Origin: a virus
DNA length: 37,651 nucleotides
Direction: 5' to 3' (one strand)
Virus record (IMG/VR): IMGVR_UViG_3300020109_000057
Span: 1 to 37,651 of that record
Each line of letters starts with the position of its first letter. Position 1 is the stretch's first letter. Shown here piece by piece: positions 1-7,019 of the stretch. The translations under genes and the position numbers were made by a program. The notes under the pieces are model-generated. The model had not been told where the DNA came from. It ran no database searches and was given only the letters and a program-made list of their open reading frames with translations.

Positions 1-2
1 CT

Positions 3-833
3 GCTTATTATTTAGATCCTAACTCTACAACATCATTAAGAACGGTAGGTAGCTGGAGAAGTGATTCTGCCGCTTGGGATGGAGAATTTGCTGGTAAAAT
101 ACAATATCATGGGAATCACTGGTATTTACAAGCGGCTGGTTCTTGGATATTTAGAAATTCTGGAGGAACCAATGTTGTAGAAATAGATAACAACGGCCAG
201 TTGCAAATAAGAAATAGTGAACCTACAATTACTTTTAGAGATACGAATCATAGAACAGGTTTTATACATGTTAATGCAAATATTTTTTATATATTAACAG
301 GAACAACTGATGTCGGATATGGAAACTGGGGTCAAGTCGCTAATAGCAGATGGCCTCTTGAAATAAATTTATCGAATAACAATGCGACATTTGGTGGAGA
401 CGTAAATGCAATCAGCTTTAGCGCTCCTATATTCTATGATAGTAATGATACTAGTTTTTATGTTGATCCTGCAAGCACTTCCAGATTAAATTTATTAAGA
501 ACAAGAAATACATTTGGTGAGCGCGTAACTGTCACTTCATCATCTTCCACAACAATTGATACTCAATACAATCTTACAGAATTAACACTATCTTCAAACA
601 TAACTACTTTAACATTATCAAATATTCAAGCTAGTACGATAGTCCATATGTGGACAATAGTCACTGTAGGAAATGGTACTGCTTATTCAATAACATGGCC
701 AGCCGCTATTAAATGGCCTGGGGGTGTAGCTCCTACCTATACTAGCACAAACGCTAAACGAGATATATATCAATTTCTTACATATGATGGAGGTACAAAT
801 ATATATGGAATAGTTGTCGGTCAAAATTTATAA
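3..833 (+). CDS. Tail fibre protein, C-terminal part (truncated by window edge)
   Basis: This is an open frame running in from the left edge with no start in the window. A TTG at 201 is only an internal codon, because the frame is open and fibre-like upstream of it. Two copies of a phage fibre repeat are visible: AYYLDPNSTTSLRTV at the very start and YDSNDTSFYVDPASTSRLN near base 440. Such Y-D-x-N-x-T-x-x-Y-x-D-P repeats are common in beta-rich trimeric fibres of environmental phages. The C-terminus (WPAAIKWPGG, then YQFLTYDGGTNIYG) resembles the usual tip of these fibres. It is the first of a plus-strand group of fibre genes, and the next gene starts 16 bases later. Adhesin function is inferred from family resemblance; the receptor is unknown. 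Confidence 0.8.
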   Translation, partial: AYYLDPNSTTSLRTVGSWRSDSAAWDGEFAGKIQYHGNHWYLQAAGSWIFRNSGGTNVVEIDNNGQLQIRNSEPTITFRDTNHRTGFIHVNANIFYILTGTTDVGYGNWGQVANSRWPLEINLSNNNATFGGDVNAISFSAPIFYDSNDTSFYVDPASTSRLNLLRTRNTFGERVTVTSSSSTTIDTQYNLTELTLSSNITTLTLSNIQASTIVHMWTIVTVGNGTAYSITWPAAIKWPGGVAPTYTSTNAKRDIYQFLTYDGGTNIYGIVVGQNL

Positions 834-849
834 TTAATATATATTTGAT

Positions 850-1785
850 ATGAGATTTCTTGGCCCACATACGCAGCCAACACAAAGAACAGGATTTCCA
901 AACTGCTATTTTTCATTTGGAGATCCCACAAACACCAGTGTTGGTGTTGGATACAACAGAACTCTGGCTTTTTCAAATGACACGGAATCAAGTAGAACAG
1001 CTTTCACATCGGGTTTAAGAATTACCCAAGGTGCTGCGGGTTTTAGTTCTACAAATATCTACCTCATAAATGGTTATCAATCGGGGTTAAATACTACTAA
1101 AAACACAGTGCTTGCAGCTAGTGATAGTACAGCCGTGTTATCTACCACTTTTAGTGTTGAAAGAAGAGGTCCAGCTTATCCACTACCACATTTTCAACGA
1201 TCCCGTATCTATTTCATCAGTGGATATAGTGATTCTTTGGGATATAGAACAGATACCACTTATATTTCAACAGCCACAGATACAGCCACAAATACCACAG
1301 CTCTGACAGCAGCAAGACACGTTGCTGCACTGATGTATAATAATTTTACTTGTTACATAAGTGGAGGATACACCACAGGAGATAATTATACAAATACGAT
1401 ATTTAAATATGTTTTAACAACTGACACATCATCCACACCATCAATAACCGAAACTAACGCCAGCTTCCAAGGTTTTGGTCTTTCAAACACAATTTTTGGA
1501 ATAAGAGCTGGCGGTTTCGCAGGATCAAGCTTCAACAACATAAAAATAACCTATGCCACTGAGGCATATGCCAGCATAGCCAATGGCCCAGAGGCTTTTC
1601 TTCAAGTACTTCAGGGAGTGTCATCCACCACATCCTCGATTGGATATCTGTGGACAGGATACAGAAATTTTACACTAAACAGACTTTTGCACAAATATAC
1701 GCATGCAGCTGACAGTTGGTCTAACAGTAGTTATACCACAGCTGATACAAGTAATGGATGGATTACGTCTACAGGTGGTGTATAA
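850..1785 (+). CDS. Kelch-like beta-propeller tail fibre/adhesin
   Basis: The 311-aa protein is Ser/Thr/Asn-rich and has no Cys cluster or membrane segment. It contains a loose repeat of about 50 residues in which a strand ending in a Gly-Tyr or Gly-Gly-Tyr turn recurs: IYLINGYQSG, IYFISGYSDS, CYISGGYTTG, IGYLWTGYRN. Each is followed by a T/S-rich strand and sometimes by an A-A-R-H or E-R-R segment. This spacing resembles kelch blades. Kelch-like propellers occur in phage fibres as carbohydrate- or protein-binding heads, so a receptor-binding role next to the preceding fibre is plausible but inferred. Codon use is richer in C (ACA, ACC, GCC) than in the tail-tip genes, which may indicate separate acquisition. 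It ends with tandem TAA stops. No Shine-Dalgarno sequence precedes the ATG. Confidence 0.6.
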   Translation: MRFLGPHTQPTQRTGFPNCYFSFGDPTNTSVGVGYNRTLAFSNDTESSRTAFTSGLRITQGAAGFSSTNIYLINGYQSGLNTTKNTVLAASDSTAVLSTTFSVERRGPAYPLPHFQRSRIYFISGYSDSLGYRTDTTYISTATDTATNTTALTAARHVAALMYNNFTCYISGGYTTGDNYTNTIFKYVLTTDTSSTPSITETNASFQGFGLSNTIFGIRAGGFAGSSFNNIKITYATEAYASIANGPEAFLQVLQGVSSTTSSIGYLWTGYRNFTLNRLLHKYTHAADSWSNSSYTTADTSNGWITSTGGV

Positions 1786-1795
1786 TAATTACCTT

Positions 1796-2395
1796 ATGAA
1801 TAACATATTAGACATAAAATTAAAAGAATTCTCAGATAAGTTCGACCTTGCACAAATAGATTTTTCCAAATACTGGGGAGGCCGAACGTTGTTCCAACTG
1901 GAAAAATTCGTGATGAACGAACATGATAAGCCTGAACGACAATTTCTACAGCTAATGATGGAGCTTAAGTCAATCAGAGACGGATTCATAGGCGACTGTT
2001 TTGAGGCTGAAAAACTAAAAATACAGATTCAAAGATTGCTAGCCACCAATGATGAACTTGATACCCTAGAGGCAATTAGAAAACAATATCTTCTAAGACA
2101 ACTTGAGGAAAATTCAAAATTCAGAGAACGCGAAATTATGCATATTGTTAAATTAATGAAGTCACTTCCAAAGATTTATACATATGAAGAAATTGAAGAA
2201 GCTGAATGTGCTTACTGGGAAAAAAGACTAACTCGTCAAGCTTTTGAAGATATGTTATGCGTACAAACAGGTATCAATCAAGGAAATATTAGATCAAATA
2301 TTCAAGCGAATACTTCGATGGCTGCGCCATTTTTAGATTTCAAAGAAAAATCTATAAATAGCCTAATTAATTCTACAACACATTATATTAAGTAA
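1796..2395 (+). CDS. Helical protein in the fibre cluster, unknown function
   Basis: This is a 199-aa protein. The frame is open back to 1703, but the upstream part overlaps the preceding fibre gene and reads as out-of-frame sequence. The ATG at 1796, 10 bases after the fibre stop, is therefore preferred. It is charged and predicted helical, with a likely coiled-coil stretch (EAEKLKIQIQRLLATNDELD and following, about residues 67-115) and an acidic patch containing YTYEEIEEAECAYWEKR. There is no signal peptide or membrane segment. I do not recognise the family. Its place between fibre genes and a tail-assembly-chaperone-like gene suggests a fibre-assembly helper or a small structural component. 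This rests on position only. Confidence 0.6.
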   Translation: MNNILDIKLKEFSDKFDLAQIDFSKYWGGRTLFQLEKFVMNEHDKPERQFLQLMMELKSIRDGFIGDCFEAEKLKIQIQRLLATNDELDTLEAIRKQYLLRQLEENSKFREREIMHIVKLMKSLPKIYTYEEIEEAECAYWEKRLTRQAFEDMLCVQTGINQGNIRSNIQANTSMAAPFLDFKEKSINSLINSTTHYIK

Positions 2396-2396
2396 T

Positions 2397-2933
2397 ATGC
2401 AAAAAAAATATATTCATGTTATAAACAATGAGAAGAAATCTAATCCTAGTATTTTGCCAGAAACATATAAAAATATAACAAATTTTCATTTGTTATCTGA
2501 TGATCAGATATCTGACTTGTCTTGGTCTGGTAATAATGGTGAAGGTTGGTGGCTAGTAGAAAGTGATCCACTACCATCAATTAATTTTAAACAAAAAATA
2601 ATTACCACTTATACTTTGAACGTAGTAAATAAAACATGTCAGGAATCTTATGTCGTCGAAAATTTAATTACAAGTGAACAAGAGGAATTAAATAATAGGG
2701 TTTTAGTGTCACTCAGAACAGTTCGTGACAGATATTTACGCATGACCGATTTTACCCAATTATCAGACTCGCCAATCTCTGATCAGTCAAAGCTTGATTT
2801 TAAGAACTTCAGACAACAGTTAAGAGATATGTTTAATGATAATAATATAGATAATATAAATTGGCCGTTAATACCAACATCAGCACCAAACATCAAGATA
2901 CCCGCATTTCCTAAAATCTCAGATTTTTACTAA
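2397..2933 (+). CDS. Tail-assembly-chaperone-like protein (Phage_tail_APC-type C-terminus)
   Basis: This is a 178-aa protein starting one base after the previous stop, so the two are probably co-translated. The C-terminal third carries the pattern R-x-R-x-L-x-x-T-D-[FW]-T-Q-L-x-D-[SA]-P followed by F-R-Q-x-L-R-D-M (VRDRYLRMTDFTQLSDSP, then FRQQLRDM). It matches the conserved core seen in small phage proteins annotated as tail-fibre or tail-assembly chaperones. The N-terminal part (GWWLVESDPLPS, about residues 50-65) resembles the short beta region that often precedes this core. Such proteins are usually encoded directly after the fibre they help to fold, as here. It ends with tandem TAA stops and has no Shine-Dalgarno sequence. 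Family assignment is from motif memory. Confidence 0.65.
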   Translation: MQKKYIHVINNEKKSNPSILPETYKNITNFHLLSDDQISDLSWSGNNGEGWWLVESDPLPSINFKQKIITTYTLNVVNKTCQESYVVENLITSEQEELNNRVLVSLRTVRDRYLRMTDFTQLSDSPISDQSKLDFKNFRQQLRDMFNDNNIDNINWPLIPTSAPNIKIPAFPKISDFY

Positions 2934-2953
2934 TAAGAAATGTGGAAAATATA

Positions 2954-2977
2954 TTATCTATACTTGAGAATAGATAA
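2954..2977 (+). promoter_or_regulatory. AT-rich hairpin just upstream of the FkbM gene
   Basis: TTATCTAT (2954-2961) and ATAGATAA (2970-2977) are perfect inverted repeats with an 8-base loop. The downstream arm ends 5 bases before the ATG at 2983. There is no T-tract long enough for a terminator. It could hold the 5' end of the methyltransferase mRNA or act as a weak processing site. Role unknown. Confidence 0.4.
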
Positions 2978-2982
2978 TTTAC

Positions 2983-3612
2983 ATGTCTTATTCTTACGAT
3001 TATTATTATCAAGCTTGTTTATTATTGAGGAGTAAAGGATTTTATCCTAAAAATATATTGGATATTGGTGCAAGTGTCTGTCAAACGGCAGACATTATGC
3101 GCGAAATTTGGCCTGTCGCAAATATCTTGTTATTTGAAGGAAACAATGAATGCGAAAAATTATATCAGAAACTAGAATATAAATATCAAATAAAATTACT
3201 TGGCAAGCAGAATGGAATAACTAAATTTTATAAAACAAAATGGAGTCCAATTTGTTCTGGCAATTCTATTTATAAAGAAAATTCTGAAACATACAATGAA
3301 GAAAATCTTATAGTAGAAGAGTTGCCTATTTATAAATTAGATGATTGCATCAAAGATGTTTACGATCTTATAAAAATTGATACTCAAGGCAGTGAGTTAG
3401 ATATCATTGAAGGCGGCATGAATACTTTTAAAAATGCCAAAGTCGTTATTACTGAAGTTTCTTGCGATAATTATAATGAAGGCGGCTGCACTAAAGATCA
3501 AATATTAAAGAAAATGTCTGATCTAAAATTTGATTATATTATGCCTGTTGAAACAGTTGTGAACAACAAGAATGAATTCATTGCCGAAAGTTTATTGTTT
3601 ATCAAACCTTAA
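2983..3612 (+). CDS. FkbM-family SAM-dependent methyltransferase
   Basis: This 209-aa protein has the FkbM/Methyltransf_21 pattern. A SAM-binding motif I is present (NILDIGAS, residues 24-31), then an acidic residue after strand 2 (LLFEGN, Glu52). The diagnostic IKIDTQGSELDIIEGG lies at about residues 130-145, where the family has (I/V)K(I/V)DxxGxE. Family members O-methylate sugars and small molecules. Next to two glycosyltransferases and a sulfotransferase, the likely substrate is a glycan on the virion or the host surface. That target is inference. Length is typical for a compact FkbM domain. Its TAA overlaps the stop of the convergent glycosyltransferase by four bases, with no terminator between them. 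Confidence 0.85.
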   Translation: MSYSYDYYYQACLLLRSKGFYPKNILDIGASVCQTADIMREIWPVANILLFEGNNECEKLYQKLEYKYQIKLLGKQNGITKFYKTKWSPICSGNSIYKENSETYNEENLIVEELPIYKLDDCIKDVYDLIKIDTQGSELDIIEGGMNTFKNAKVVITEVSCDNYNEGGCTKDQILKKMSDLKFDYIMPVETVVNNKNEFIAESLLFIKP

Positions 3613-4571
3613 ACTAATATCTTCTTCCACCATTTTATAACCATCTTTGGGCGAAAGTTCCTTGGCGTAGAATCTTTTGTTGAATAATTTTTAAACATGT
3701 TTATATATTCTTGCATATCAGTGGTAAGATTTTTATTGTTTACTAATTCGGGCAAACTACCTAGTCCATTTATACCAAAAACAAATGAAGTAGTTTTTAA
3801 TATATCAGCCAACACAACGCTTATTCCAAAAGTCTCGGGCATCGTATTTACATAAAACATGCCGCGACATTTTGCCATCAGCTCAACTACTTCTTTGAAT
3901 TTAAGAGTGCCTAAATAATTGACTCCATAATTTTTGTCGCTTATATCTTGAAGTGGATTATCATATCCCGGCAAACATACGTTTAATATATCTGTGTTAC
4001 TGAGTATTTTTTGATCTTTGAGATATTTCCACATAGATAATGTAGAATTATATCCTTTCATTAAACTACTAGCATATATAAAATTTTTCTTATTATCTGG
4101 TATAGAATATTCGTATACCCAATCTGGTATTATGAAATAAATAACGTGTTTGTCCCAGAATTTAGGAAACAAATCGTTTTGAAATTGACTAAGCGTAACT
4201 AATGTCAATTTCTTTTCTTCAAATAGTTTGTAGAATTTCAAATTATGTACGCCATTTAAATCTGTAGCCCATACAAACGCTTTTTTATGAGCAATTTTAG
4301 GAACGTCGCTGTATCTATGAATAATCAGGTTATTGCATTTAAATTTGTATTTATTAGTATAAGTATTTGGCGCATATAATACTCCATTTACAAAAGATTC
4401 TGTATTATAATTATTTAAACATATAACTTTATATCCTTCTTTAACTAATTCTTCAAGAAGTAAAATAGCTTGAAACTCGCTGCCGCCCATGCCTGATTGA
4501 TGCATGGTATTTCCATCGTATGGAGATCCTATGCTATCAAAAAGAATAACGTCTGCATAAATATCCGTCAT
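3609..4571 (-). CDS. GT-B glycosyltransferase (GT4-like)
   Basis: This is a 320-aa protein. The N-terminal half carries a Gly-rich donor/acceptor loop, MGGSEFQAILLLEEL (about residues 28-42), typical of group 1 transferases that begin with GG(S/A)E. The C-terminal half has the nucleotide-sugar segment MPETFGISVVLAD (residues 244-256), where E246 matches the first Glu of the EX7E motif. The second Glu is absent: the expected position, 254, is Leu, although Asp256 is close. GT-B enzymes lacking the second acid are known, so activity remains possible. It would transfer a sugar to an unknown acceptor in the cytoplasm. The start ATG overlaps the stop of the upstream glycosyltransferase (ATGA), so the two are translationally coupled. 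Confidence 0.8.
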   Translation of the reverse strand: MTDIYADVILFDSIGSPYDGNTMHQSGMGGSEFQAILLLEELVKEGYKVICLNNYNTESFVNGVLYAPNTYTNKYKFKCNNLIIHRYSDVPKIAHKKAFVWATDLNGVHNLKFYKLFEEKKLTLVTLSQFQNDLFPKFWDKHVIYFIIPDWVYEYSIPDNKKNFIYASSLMKGYNSTLSMWKYLKDQKILSNTDILNVCLPGYDNPLQDISDKNYGVNYLGTLKFKEVVELMAKCRGMFYVNTMPETFGISVVLADILKTTSFVFGINGLGSLPELVNNKNLTTDMQEYINMFKNYSTKDSTPRNFRPKMVIKWWKKILV

Positions 4572-5332
4572 ACAATAACTTTGAAATCATCATCATTATC
4601 TGCTTTAGAGAAATATTTAGCAATATCAGTTGGTGATTGTGAATCATATGTTTCAGTTTTTCTGAAAGAATTGATCCACTTTCCAACATCTCCAAAAAAC
4701 GTTTTCGTGCCTGTATGTGAGCAGGTTATTTTCGTATCAAGATAAACGCTGTTGCCAAGATTACGCCACTTCTTGCACATATAAATATCTTCACTAATCA
4801 AATCATTATCTTCGCAGACAACTTCAAACACCATTCTCGCATCGCCTTTCTCTGAAGTGTATGGCTTTGAAATATCCCATAATGCATTTATTGCTTTGCG
4901 AGAAATCTTCATAAATCCGCAACCTAATCCTGCAACTTCAAGAATACCATTTTCATCTACATTTAAATTCAATTTAGAATTATCTTTATCAAGAGCTTTA
5001 ACAACATATAATTCTTCGTTATCTGTTTTCTTGCGGTAACTGCCGCCAATTATGTCTTTATCGCTATGAACTAGCTTATAAAAATCTTGAGGGTTCCAAC
5101 CAATATCACCATCAATAAAAAATAAAATATCTATATTATTATCATGCGCGGCTTTAAATAAATCATTTCGCGCACGTTGTATTAGCGAGTCGTAACAGAT
5201 AAACAATGGATAAACGTCTATATTATTTTTTTCTGCTGTAGATAAAGTATTTAAAAGCGAGTCAATATAATAAACATCAAGTTTGCCGTCGTATGATGGA
5301 GTTCCAATTAATACTTTTGTTTTTTCAGCCAT
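4568..5332 (-). CDS. GT-A glycosyltransferase (GT2-like)
   Basis: This 254-aa protein begins with a Rossmann-like strand (KVLIGTPSYDG) and has the segment SLIQRARNDLF followed by LFFIDGDIGW. D74-G-D76 is the metal-binding DXD motif of GT-A enzymes. It closely resembles short phage and bacterial GT2-type proteins containing R-x-x-x-a-x-x-f and flDsDi-w. A conserved C-terminal acidic stretch (EDNDLISEDIYMCKKW) fits the catalytic-base region. It is coupled to the downstream GT-B gene by a 4-base overlap. The upstream region is unusual: a strong hairpin-plus-T element ends at the start codon, and the only convincing Shine-Dalgarno-like GAGG lies inside its 3' arm. Expression may therefore depend on read-through from the 93-aa gene or on opening of the hairpin. 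Confidence 0.8.
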   Translation of the reverse strand: MAEKTKVLIGTPSYDGKLDVYYIDSLLNTLSTAEKNNIDVYPLFICYDSLIQRARNDLFKAAHDNNIDILFFIDGDIGWNPQDFYKLVHSDKDIIGGSYRKKTDNEELYVVKALDKDNSKLNLNVDENGILEVAGLGCGFMKISRKAINALWDISKPYTSEKGDARMVFEVVCEDNDLISEDIYMCKKWRNLGNSVYLDTKITCSHTGTKTFFGDVGKWINSFRKTETYDSQSPTDIAKYFSKADNDDDFKVIV

Positions 5333-5335
5333 AAA

Positions 5336-5362
5336 ACCTCAAGAACATTACGTCCTTGAGGT
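5336..5362 (-). terminator. Intrinsic terminator of the 93-aa gene, abutting the next start codon
   Basis: Read on the minus strand, an 11-bp stem (ACCTCAAGGAC with GTTCTTGAGGT, one G-U pair, 5-base loop GTAAT) is followed by TTTT and then the ATG at 5332. On the plus strand the inner part mismatches (8-bp stem), so the signal is directional. It ends the monocistronic 93-aa transcript. Its 3' arm also contains the GAGG that could serve as the ribosome site of the glycosyltransferase. Confidence 0.75.
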
Positions 5363-5396
5363 ATTTTACATTGTTTAAATATTATTTCTAGACTTA

Positions 5397-5678
5397 TTAT
5401 CGTGTCAAAGCGGGAGGATATTCTGCCATAACTAGAGCTACAACAGCGGCAGATAGTTGAGCATCTGTCCATTGACCAGCTTGATCATATGTGTCTCCAG
5501 ACCATACTGTGTACCAGTTGTGGGCATATGGAGTTGTTGATATCTTTACCAAACTCTTCACAGTCTTTCCAACTGGATCGTCTGTCGTTTGAAGGATTTC
5601 GATTTGACTGCTGTTAGCAGCTTGTTGAATTTCTACAGCACTTGGTAGATTGATAATAGGAAATACTGGACTGCTCAT
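5397..5678 (-). CDS. 93-aa protein of unknown function in its own transcript
   Basis: This small protein has no signal peptide, membrane segment or Cys. The N-terminal half is polar, with SAVEIQQAANSSQIEIL suggesting a short helix. The middle is aromatic-rich (HNWYTVWSGDTYD), and the Ala-rich helix at the C-terminus (DAQLSAAVVALVMAEYP) looks like a packing surface. I do not recognise it. It has a GTGTAAA box 14 bases upstream and a strong terminator downstream, so it appears to be a stand-alone, probably well-expressed unit. Its base composition is less AT-rich than its neighbours. A minor virion or host-directed protein is possible. No function is claimed. Confidence 0.7.
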   Translation of the reverse strand: MSSPVFPIINLPSAVEIQQAANSSQIEILQTTDDPVGKTVKSLVKISTTPYAHNWYTVWSGDTYDQAGQWTDAQLSAAVVALVMAEYPPALTR

Positions 5679-5692
5679 ATTTTGTATAAACT

Positions 5693-5699
5693 TTTACAC
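5693..5699 (-). promoter_or_regulatory. GTGTAAA box upstream of the 93-aa gene
   Basis: TTTACAC on the plus strand reads GTGTAAA on minus, preceded by CA and followed by AGTTTATACAAAAT and the ATG (14-base gap). It is one of six exact copies found just before start codons in this window and a candidate late-promoter core. Confidence 0.5.
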
Positions 5700-5719
5700 T
5701 GTTTTAATATTTTTAGGAA

Positions 5720-6544
5720 TTAATAATCATAATTAAATGCTTTATAAAACCAAGGAAATTTGTTGTAAATATTATCGCAGTTTTGTTTTCCGAGAATATC
5801 GATATAATCATTTGGAACTGGTTTTATTACTTTTTGAATAGCGTGATCGCCAAAAGGAATATGCATGCGATCATTTTCAAAGGTCTTTTGTTCTACATTA
5901 TTAAAATCGTGTTGATAAAATGGCAACTCTAAAAACTCATATACTCGTTGCATTTCACGTTGCGGATTAGAAGCAAAGTTTTCGAACTTAATAAACAAAC
6001 ATTTTTTGCTCAACTTACGCATCAAAGTATCATACAATACATCCATACTTACAGCAAGTGGTGGAGCTTGTAATAAGAAATAATCTATTCTTTTGTCTAC
6101 AGTAGTGTTCCGAAGTTCATTCCAATTTTGTAGACCGGCATCTATGTTTTGATGTTGTCTCCACTTCTTTTCCATACTAGCTACAACCGCTCTTAAATCA
6201 CGCACCATGACAATTACTTTGGGATCTGGATAATACCAATTTAAAAAGTCATAAGTTACACTCCAACCTCTGCTTTTATCAATTACATACTTTTTATCAG
6301 TAATAGCATTAAAGTATGCAAGCATACCTTCTTTGCAAAGAGCTTTGAATGCTGGCTCTACTACATTGATGTCTTGAGCTTTGAACTCAATGTTGTTTGA
6401 ATAGATATTTCTTGCATTAAGAAATATTTCAATCAATCCACTCGTTGGTGTAGCATAAAAATCAGGATTTTGCGCCAATACATTTTGTAATAATGTTGAA
6501 CCAGCCCGAGGCAACGAACATTGAAAAAATACCTTTTCAACCAT
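5720..6544 (-). CDS. PAPS-dependent sulfotransferase-like protein
   Basis: This is a 274-aa protein when begun at the ATG at 6544. The frame is open to 6589, but the shorter start puts the 5'-phosphosulfate loop PRAGSTLL at residues 12-19, the usual place in Sulfotransfer_1/3 proteins, and avoids overlap with the divergent kinase. A 3'-phosphate-binding segment follows at residues 109-123: KVIVMVRDLRAVVAS, with Arg115 and Ser123 in the positions of the family's R...S. Trp residues and a C-terminal helix are also typical. The enzyme would move sulfate from PAPS to a hydroxyl group, most likely on a sugar or a tyrosyl side chain. The adjacent glycosyltransferases favour a glycan. The adjacent APS-kinase-like gene could supply PAPS. 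Confidence 0.85.
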   Translation of the reverse strand: MVEKVFFQCSLPRAGSTLLQNVLAQNPDFYATPTSGLIEIFLNARNIYSNNIEFKAQDINVVEPAFKALCKEGMLAYFNAITDKKYVIDKSRGWSVTYDFLNWYYPDPKVIVMVRDLRAVVASMEKKWRQHQNIDAGLQNWNELRNTTVDKRIDYFLLQAPPLAVSMDVLYDTLMRKLSKKCLFIKFENFASNPQREMQRVYEFLELPFYQHDFNNVEQKTFENDRMHIPFGDHAIQKVIKPVPNDYIDILGKQNCDNIYNKFPWFYKAFNYDY

Positions 6545-6554
6545 ACCATATATT

Positions 6555-7010
6555 ATGCCAGATAATTCGTTTTTAAAGATACTTATCATGGGATTGCCAG
6601 GATCTGGAAAAACAACATTAGCGGCAGATTTATATCATTTATTAAATGTAAATTACCAATGTTATTGGCTGAATGCTGATGATATAAGACAAAGATTTAA
6701 TGATTGGGATTTTTCAAATTTAGGTAGAAAACGTCAGGCTAAACGCATGAAAGATCTTGCTAATTTATATGGTCAATACAATGATATTATTATATGTGAT
6801 TTTATCTGTCCGTTAGAAAAAACTAGACAAGATTTTAATGCTGATTATACTGTTTTTGTGAACACTATTGATATGTCAAAATATGATGATACAAACAAAA
6901 TTTTTGAAAAACCTGTAAATTTTAATTTTGAGGTGAAGATAAAGAATAGCAGATATTATTCTAAAATCATATATAACGAATTAGTTCATAAACTTAATAA
7001 AAAAGTGTAA
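6555..7010 (+). CDS. Adenylylsulfate (APS) kinase-like P-loop protein
   Basis: This is a 151-aa kinase. Walker A is GLPGSGKTT (residues 13-21). NADDIR (40-45) replaces the GDNIR-type motif of CysC. WDFSNLGRKRQAKRM (51-65) matches the family's GFS-x-x-R-x-x-N-x-x-R helix, and FICPLEKTR (83-91) matches F-I-S-P-x-x-x-x-R. After FVNT it is shorter than E. coli CysC (about 200 aa), lacking most of the substrate-loop region, so it is a compact member. CysC phosphorylates APS to PAPS, the sulfate donor used by sulfotransferases such as the divergent neighbour. The two start codons face each other with only 10 bases between them, suggesting paired acquisition. Another small-molecule or nucleotide kinase activity is possible. 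Confidence 0.75.
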   Translation: MPDNSFLKILIMGLPGSGKTTLAADLYHLLNVNYQCYWLNADDIRQRFNDWDFSNLGRKRQAKRMKDLANLYGQYNDIIICDFICPLEKTRQDFNADYTVFVNTIDMSKYDDTNKIFEKPVNFNFEVKIKNSRYYSKIIYNELVHKLNKKV

Positions 7011-7011
7011 A
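7005..7011 (+). promoter_or_regulatory. GTGTAAA box upstream of the 170-aa gene
   Basis: GTGTAAA overlaps the stop of the APS-kinase-like gene (its last codons are GTG TAA). It is followed by GTATATAT and the ATG at 7020, a gap of 8 bases. There is no Shine-Dalgarno sequence. Its spacing is close to that of the boxes at 12705, 35725 and 10890. Confidence 0.5.
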
Positions 7012-7019
7012 GTATATAT

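Noticed and set aside
201-833. TTG at 201 as the start of the first gene
   Set aside because: The frame stays open and fibre-like back to base 3, so this is an internal codon of a gene that enters from the left edge.
4497-5039. Plus-strand frames opposite the glycosyltransferases
   Set aside because: Both glycosyltransferases have clear family motifs, and the opposite frames are low-information shadows.
6545-6589. Start of the sulfotransferase at 6589
   Set aside because: It adds 15 residues not needed for the fold and overlaps the divergent kinase by 35 bases. The ATG at 6544 places the PAPS loop at the usual distance from the N-terminus.
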